64,000 nt of DNA from Aegilops tauschii subsp. strangulata (Eukaryota > Streptophyta > Magnoliopsida > Poales > Poaceae), in assembly GCF_002575655.3 (NCBI RefSeq), contig NC_053036.3, forward strand, positions 161,610,627-161,674,626, in the 5' to 3' direction. Within the stretch, counting starts at the first letter, position 1, and every line of letters starts with the position of its first letter. Of the stretch, positions 59,283 to 64,000 are shown in pieces. Under the pieces are notes generated by a model. The model was not told where the DNA came from. It worked only from the letters and a program-made list of their open reading frames with translations, and did not search any database. Made by a program: the position numbers and the translations under genes.

Positions 59283-60923
59283 TGATGTCTACTATGCAAC
59301 CTTCTTCTTGTAGACGTTGTTGGGCCTCCAAGTGCAGAGGTTTGTAGGATAGTAGCAAATTTCCCTCAAGTGGATGACCTAAGGTTTATCATTCCATGGG
59401 AGGCTTAGGATGAAGATGGTCTCTCTCAAGCAACCCTGCAACCAAATAACAAAGAGTCTCTTGTGTCCCCAACACACCCAATACAATGGTAAATTGTATA
59501 GGTGCACTAGTTCGGCAAAGAGATGGTGATACAAGTGCAATATGGATGGTAGATATAGGTTTTTGTAAACTGAAAATATAAAACAGCAAGGTAACAAGTG
59601 GTAAAAGTGAGCGTAAATGGTATTGCAATGCTAGGAAACAAGGCCTAGGGTTCATACTTTCACTAGTGCAAGTTCTCTCAACAATAATAACATAATTGGA
59701 TCATATAACTATCCCTCAACATGCAACAAAGAGTCACTCCAAAGTCACTAATAGAGGAGAACAAACGAAGAGATTATGGTAGGGTACGAAACCACCTCAA
59801 AGTTATTCTTTCGGATCGATCTATTCAAGAGTTCGTACTAGAATAACACCTTAAGACACAAATCAACCAAAACCCTAATGTCACCTAGATACTCCAATGT
59901 CACCTCAAGTATCCGTGGGTATGATTATACAATATGCATCACACAATCTCAGATTCATCTATTCAACCAACACATAGGACCTCAAAGAGTGCCCCAAAGT
60001 TTCTACCGGAGAATCAAGACGAAAACGTGTGCCAACCCCTATGCATAGGTTCATGGGCGGAACCCGCAAGTTGATCGCCAAAACATACATCAAGTGGATC
60101 AATAGAATACCCCATTGTCACCACGGATATCCCACGCAAGACATACATCAAGTGTTCTAAAATCATTAAAAGACTCAATCCGATAAGATAACTTCAAAAG
60201 GGAAACTCAATAAAATTACAAGAGAGTAGAGGGGGGAGAAACATCATAAGATCCAACTATAATAGCAAAGCTCGCGATACATCAAGATCGTATCACCTCA
60301 AGAACACGAGAGAGAGAGAGAGAGATCAAACACATAGCTACTGGTACATACCCTTAGCCCCGAGGGTGAACTACTCCCTCCTCGTCATGGAGAGCGCCGG
60401 GATGATGAAGATGGCCACCGGTGAGGGATCCCCCCTCCGGCAGGGTGCCGGAACAGGGTCCCGATTGGTTTTTGGTGGCTACAGAGGCTTGCGGCGGCGG
60501 AACTCCCGATCTATTCTGTTCCCGATGGTTTTAGGGTATATTGGTATATATAGGAGTAAGAAATACGTCAGGGGAGCCACGAGGGGCCCACGAGGGTGGA
60601 GGGCGCGCCCAGGGGGGTGGGCGTGCCCCCCTGCCTCATGCCTTCCTCGTTGATCCCCTGACGTGCACTCCAAGTCTCCTGGATCACGTTCGTTCCAAAA
60701 ATCATGCTCCCGAAGGTTTCATTCCGTTTGGACTCCGTTTGATATTCCTTTTCTTCGAAACACTGAAACAAGGGAAAAAACAGAAACTGGCACTAGGCTC
60801 TGGGTCAATAGGTTAGTCCCAAAAGTAATATAAAAGTGCATAGTAAAGCCCATAAAACATCCAAGATGGATAATATAATAGCATGAATACTTCATAAATT
60901 ATAGATACGTTGGAGACGTATCA
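59283..60923 (-). repeat. 5' LTR of the Athila-type element
   Basis: 1641 bp, tgatgtctactatg to ggagacgtatca, followed by TSD CAAAA (60924-60928). It has a longer GA repeat (60308-60326) than the 3' LTR. Hand count against 12988-14614: roughly 3 percent mismatches, many of them clustered around 60675-60715. Confidence 0.92.
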
Positions 60924-60960
60924 CAAAACAAGTCCAGAACTGGAACCACTTCAGAAGAGC

Positions 60961-62219
60961 TCAAGAAACAATATCCTGGGTACCCATGATGCTGGCAAGA
61001 TGCTTAGCAAGCTTATTAACTTTCTCTTGTTTGGCGCTTAAATCCTCCAGTACTTGTTGTTGCACCAGAAAGTATGCATCTGAATTCTGCAGGGACTTCC
61101 TCAGTCCTTCGGCTTCCTGTCGCATAACATCTGATCGATGTCTTTCAACTTGAAGTTGAGACTCAAGAAGCCGAACTGATTCAGGCAGCGAGTTCGAAGA
61201 GCTGGTGCCAGCAGTAGTAGCCAGTAACTCGAACACTACATCAAGACAGGACTTTGGGGTTGTCTGAGTGTCTTCAATATAGTTTTCATTAGCTTTGTTG
61301 GAGAACAACATGGATGTCTCACTATCTTGAACCTTATCTGCATTACTTCCTTTACCATTGCATAACGGGGTACTCTTCTCCAATATTTTATCCGCGTTCT
61401 AAAAGAGAAACAAACAAACACATCACAGGTTTACAATGTAGTATATGAAACTCATTTTGGTAAACCAATTCAGTAGTAAGGTGGACAGGATAACAGCATG
61501 AAACAAACATATATCTATGTAGTATGGTCACTGTATGGTCTATATCATTCTAGTTTATGTTGCCAAATCAAGATAGATACAGTTCGAATCATATCTATTT
61601 AAGACAAAGCAGCATAGACAGAATATAAGTGTGGGAAACTACACAGCAATAACAACACTTGTAATGTGCATGGCATGAGAACATAACTGTTTATTCAATT
61701 GAAAATGAAATCAACATAGAGCAAGTTACAACAGCAAACACGTTAAAGAAACAGGTTTACAACATACCTGTTGCGCCATTGGAGTTTCAATTGCATCCTT
61801 CAAATTTGAAATTAGTTGGTATGAGTAAATACAGTGATGCAAGAGCAAAGTAGTATGAACCATAGCTACGGAACCTGACCTAAGAACAATTCTTCTTCTG
61901 CATATACGATGCCTTGCTAAACAAGATGGCATTGCATGATTCACATATACGATAAAGAAACTAAACAGATGGCATTGACACAAAGCATGTCTAAACTAAG
62001 CAGATGACATCTTTGATGTATACAGTAAGCAATGCAAGGCACCATATGCATGATATTACCAACATCAGCATGCCAAGTTAGAGCGAAGACCTCATGGGGT
62101 AAATAGGAGTGGTCTTCTGCTTCTGAATCCCCCTCAGAACAGTTATCTTCCTCTTGATTATGATCCGAAATGGGTGGAGGGGGGCTGCCTTTGCGCCCAC
62201 CATGGAGCGACGTCTGCAT
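60961..62219 (-). pseudogene. TNPA-like gene of CACTA-A, shortened
   Basis: The last exon 61398-60961 (acceptor TTTTAG) ends in a coiled coil and is homologous to the last exon of the CACTA-B gene: DTQTTPKSCLDVVFELL versus DSETTPKSCLDAVFKLL, and SLPESVRLLESQLQVERH versus SLSESVRLLQSQVLAERH. A small exon (about 61798-61769, DAIETPMAQQ) and an acidic exon (about 62219-62088, ending SYLPHE before GTCTTC) correspond to the first part of the CACTA-B gene. The Transposase_24-like central exons are not found between them, so the gene looks internally deleted. Confidence 0.65.
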
Positions 62220-63390
62220 GAAATTTTATTGCCACGCAAGGCTCATCTCTTTTGCTCTACATGTTCAGTTCCATTGTGTACAATAATTGACATGCATAGG
62301 AATAAAACATAGTGAGATTATGTAAGGAGTGCATGCACAAATCTAGAGTGAAGGTAGCAAACTATGGATAGACCCAAACCAATGATAGCAGGCAGATAAT
62401 TGCTTTAGTTAAAAAATATAGATAATGGCTCCTTTAATGTTTGTTTGCACCCAACATGAAACTCATAGTAGACACCCGAGATTAACCAGATAGTAGACAG
62501 ATAGTACTGATTGCTGCCCCAATATGTACCCCACAACCATTTAAAAACTCAAGTTTCAGCATAAGTTTGGACCTGAGTCGGAGTCTAATAGGTGAACACG
62601 ACGATAAAGTAGCATGTCATCATATTAAGCGATGCATAACGTAAGCAGACACGGAAGAGTGCGACCTCTCTTGCGGACCCGTGTAGTCCTCAAGGTCATC
62701 TGCTTAGTTGATGATGGTAATGCAGTTGTCGTGGCTGCCGGCGGTGGGGAAGAAGATCTGAGGCGGCGAAAGACAGTCTGGTGAGCAGATCCCTGCTGTG
62801 GTGAACCCTTCCATCGTTGGAGCAACTGAGCTGGGGTGGAACACAGCACCGCAGGAGCAGGACAGACCACACAAGGTTTTCTTTGACACATATCTGTAAC
62901 AGAAGTAATTGTGTAAGGGCTTGTTTGAATTTGAGGATTCTAACAATGCAGGGATAGGAAATAGACAGGAATAGGATAGGAATGCACGTGCAAAACAGAG
63001 AATTTAAAAACACAGGATTTCTGCCAATCTGGGTGTTTGGTTCACAAGAATTAGAAGTTCACAGGATGCAAAGAAGCATGGTGAGATTAAGTCAAACCAC
63101 AAGAAGTGTACAACCTCTTTGGCGAAGCCATGTCGATCTCAGCGTGATTGGGTTGGCCGGTGAGGATGCTCCGGCTGACTTGGCTGTCGGAGGAGGGGAA
63201 GAAGATCTTAGGCGTCTGGAGATGGAGCCCGAGGTACTGCTCCGCTGTGATGGAGGGTTTCGTCGTTGGAGCAGCTCCGGTGAGTCGTACGACACCGAGG
63301 CTGAAGCGGGACAAGAGAGACAACGTTAACCTGAGTGGAATTCTAATAGCATCTCCAATAGATGACATAAAATACATAACCACAAAGTGC
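62220..63390 (-). other. CACTA-A region with a duplicated module
   Basis: 62700-62860 and 63130-63290 are similar: ggggaagaagatct(g/t)aggcg, then gaggg(t)ttc(g)tcgttggagca. They may be a duplicated 5' exon of the TNPA-like gene, but no frame is convincing. The remainder is AT-rich without a gene. Confidence 0.4.
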
Positions 63391-63409
63391 TAGATGTATA
63401 CATCAGCCA

Positions 63410-63520
63410 CTCATCTCTGAACTTAACTGTCGGAACTGAATTTAACTGTCAAAACTGAACTTAACTGTCGAAACTGAACTTTGCTATCAAAACTGAATTT
63501 TACTGTCGAAACTGAACGCA
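63410..63520. repeat. Short tandem repeat (aactgaacttaactgtcg)
   Basis: About six copies of an 18-19-bp unit, varying between ctgaac/ctgaat and gtcgaaa/gtcaaaa. Confidence 0.85.
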
Positions 63521-63758
63521 CTAGAGGTGAGCTACACGTCAGTCGATTGACTTTTTCATCTCTGGTCAGTCGACTTTGCAGCCGTTGGATACGAAATCAA
63601 GGGCCTGCAGTTCATCTTCAACCTCCACCCCCCTGAGCCGCCAGCCACCACCGGCCAAACAGTCGACCCCGCCGCCCGCGGCCGGCGGTGCGCCGTGCCG
63701 CCCGGCCCGAAAACACTCCCCACCTCTGGTCTGCCGCCGCCCCGGCCATCCCTCTAGC

Positions 63759-63781
63759 CCCCCCCCCCCCCCCCCCCCCCC
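63759..63781. repeat. Poly-C run
   Basis: About 23 consecutive C residues in a very GC-rich stretch (63600-63950), with a second C-rich run near 63927-63947. ORFs here are composition artefacts. Confidence 0.9.
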
Positions 63782-64000
63782 GTGCCGAGCTTTTTCTTCG
63801 GCGATCCCCACGCCACCGCCCCACCACCGCCGGCGACCACCGCCTCCACCCTGAACCCTAAGATAGATAGTGGGGTACCTCTCCGGCGAGCCCCCCTCCC
63901 AGCTGCGGCTGGTTCTTCCTTAACTCCGGCGAGCCCCCCCCCCCCCACCCCCTGAAAATCGACTAACCCAAAAGTCGATCCAGTCGACTGAATTGTAGCT

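Larger units (their letters stand above)
12988..60923 (-). mobile_element. Athila-type non-autonomous Gypsy element (contains Fatima and CACTA-B)
   Basis: A minus-oriented LTR element bounded by LTRs 12988-14614 and 59283-60923 and a perfect TSD CAAAA (12983-12987 and 60924-60928). Next to the right LTR the minus strand has TGGCGCCGTTGCCGGGG (about 59256-59272), the primer-binding site known from Athila-type elements. Excluding the nested Fatima copy, its length is about 7.9 kb with an internal region of about 4.6 kb. It encodes only a gag-like zinc-knuckle protein; no protease, RT or integrase is visible, so it would rely on enzymes from relatives. The family is one of the abundant Triticeae groups (Sabrina/WHAM-like); the exact name is uncertain. 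Confidence 0.9.
11545..64000 (-). mobile_element. CACTA-A, outer CACTA DNA transposon (right end outside window)
   Basis: The left terminus CACTACAAAAAAATACAC starts at 11545 and is preceded by tgc (11542-11544), the expected 3-bp TSD. The element's own sequence is 11545-12987 and 60929-64000; the intervening 12988-60923 is the nested Athila-type element with its CAAAA duplication. The minus-strand TNPA-like gene after 60929 ends about 1.47 kb of net sequence from the TIR, close to the 1.64 kb seen in CACTA-B, which supports joining the two halves. The other terminus is not in the window, so the size and the second TSD are unknown. Confidence 0.87.

Noticed and set aside
63566..63948. Gly/Pro-rich ORFs near the right edge
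   Set aside because: They are caused by poly-C and GC-rich sequence; no start context, domain or splice partner is evident.

Overview
The window looks like intergenic, transposon-packed DNA from a Triticeae grass (wheat, Aegilops or a close relative). I found no ordinary host gene, rRNA or complete tRNA. The grounds are: two identical-length 470-bp LTRs that I recognise as the Triticeae Gypsy family Fatima; an Athila-type Gypsy element with about 1.63-kb LTRs typical of Triticeae; GGCCC-rich CACTA subterminal arrays; and Stowaway MITEs of cereal type. Assignments rest on reading the sequence and on remembered family features, not on a database search.

Layout. Positions 1-11544 are a minus-strand Copia element (gag, protease, integrase, RT and RNase H, all broken). 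It carries a 4.5-kb LTR-like insertion (3058-7572, TSD CGAGG), and its left LTR is cut by an LTR of the Athila-type family (1-1565). At 11545 a CACTA transposon (CACTA-A) begins inside the Copia leader; it runs past the right edge of the window. Everything from 12988 to 60923 is nested inside CACTA-A: an Athila-type non-autonomous Gypsy element (LTRs 12988-14614 and 59283-60923, TSD CAAAA), inside it a Fatima Gypsy element (LTRs 18045-18514 and 57614-58083, TSD CTCAT), and inside Fatima a 30,004-bp second CACTA transposon (CACTA-B, 24186-54189, TSD TTA). The insertion order is therefore Copia, CACTA-A, Athila-type, Fatima, CACTA-B. Hand-counted LTR divergence (about 3 percent for the Athila-type, about 2 percent for Fatima) agrees with that order.

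CACTA-B is the most interesting part. I see no TNPD-type transposase in it. It carries: (1) a left end full of GC-rich tandem repeats (24.7-27.4 kb); (2) a minus-strand cluster of at least two spliced gene copies that read like B3 DNA-binding domain proteins (28.6-30.0 and 30.7-33.3 kb) and a coiled-coil ORF (34.1-34.9 kb), each preceded by a related block; (3) hairpin-containing and purine-rich tandem arrays and a large internal duplication (35.8-42.7 kb) that differs between copies by MITE insertions; (4) a Pro/Ala-rich ORF (39 kb); (5) two diverged copies of a spliced TNPA/Ptta-En-Spm-like gene (43.4-46.1 and 47.6-52.5 kb); and (6) a GGCCC-rich subterminal array. CACTA-A has a homologue of the TNPA-like gene on the minus strand (60961-62219) at nearly the same distance from its TIR, so the two CACTA elements belong to one related group, lying in opposite orientation.

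Fatima retains gag, protease, RT, two RNase H domains and integrase with several frameshifts and stops, plus a spliced antisense gene (54512-57288) with a Transposase_28-like region. The Athila-type element has only a zinc-knuckle gag-like ORF and no polymerase, so it depended on other copies.
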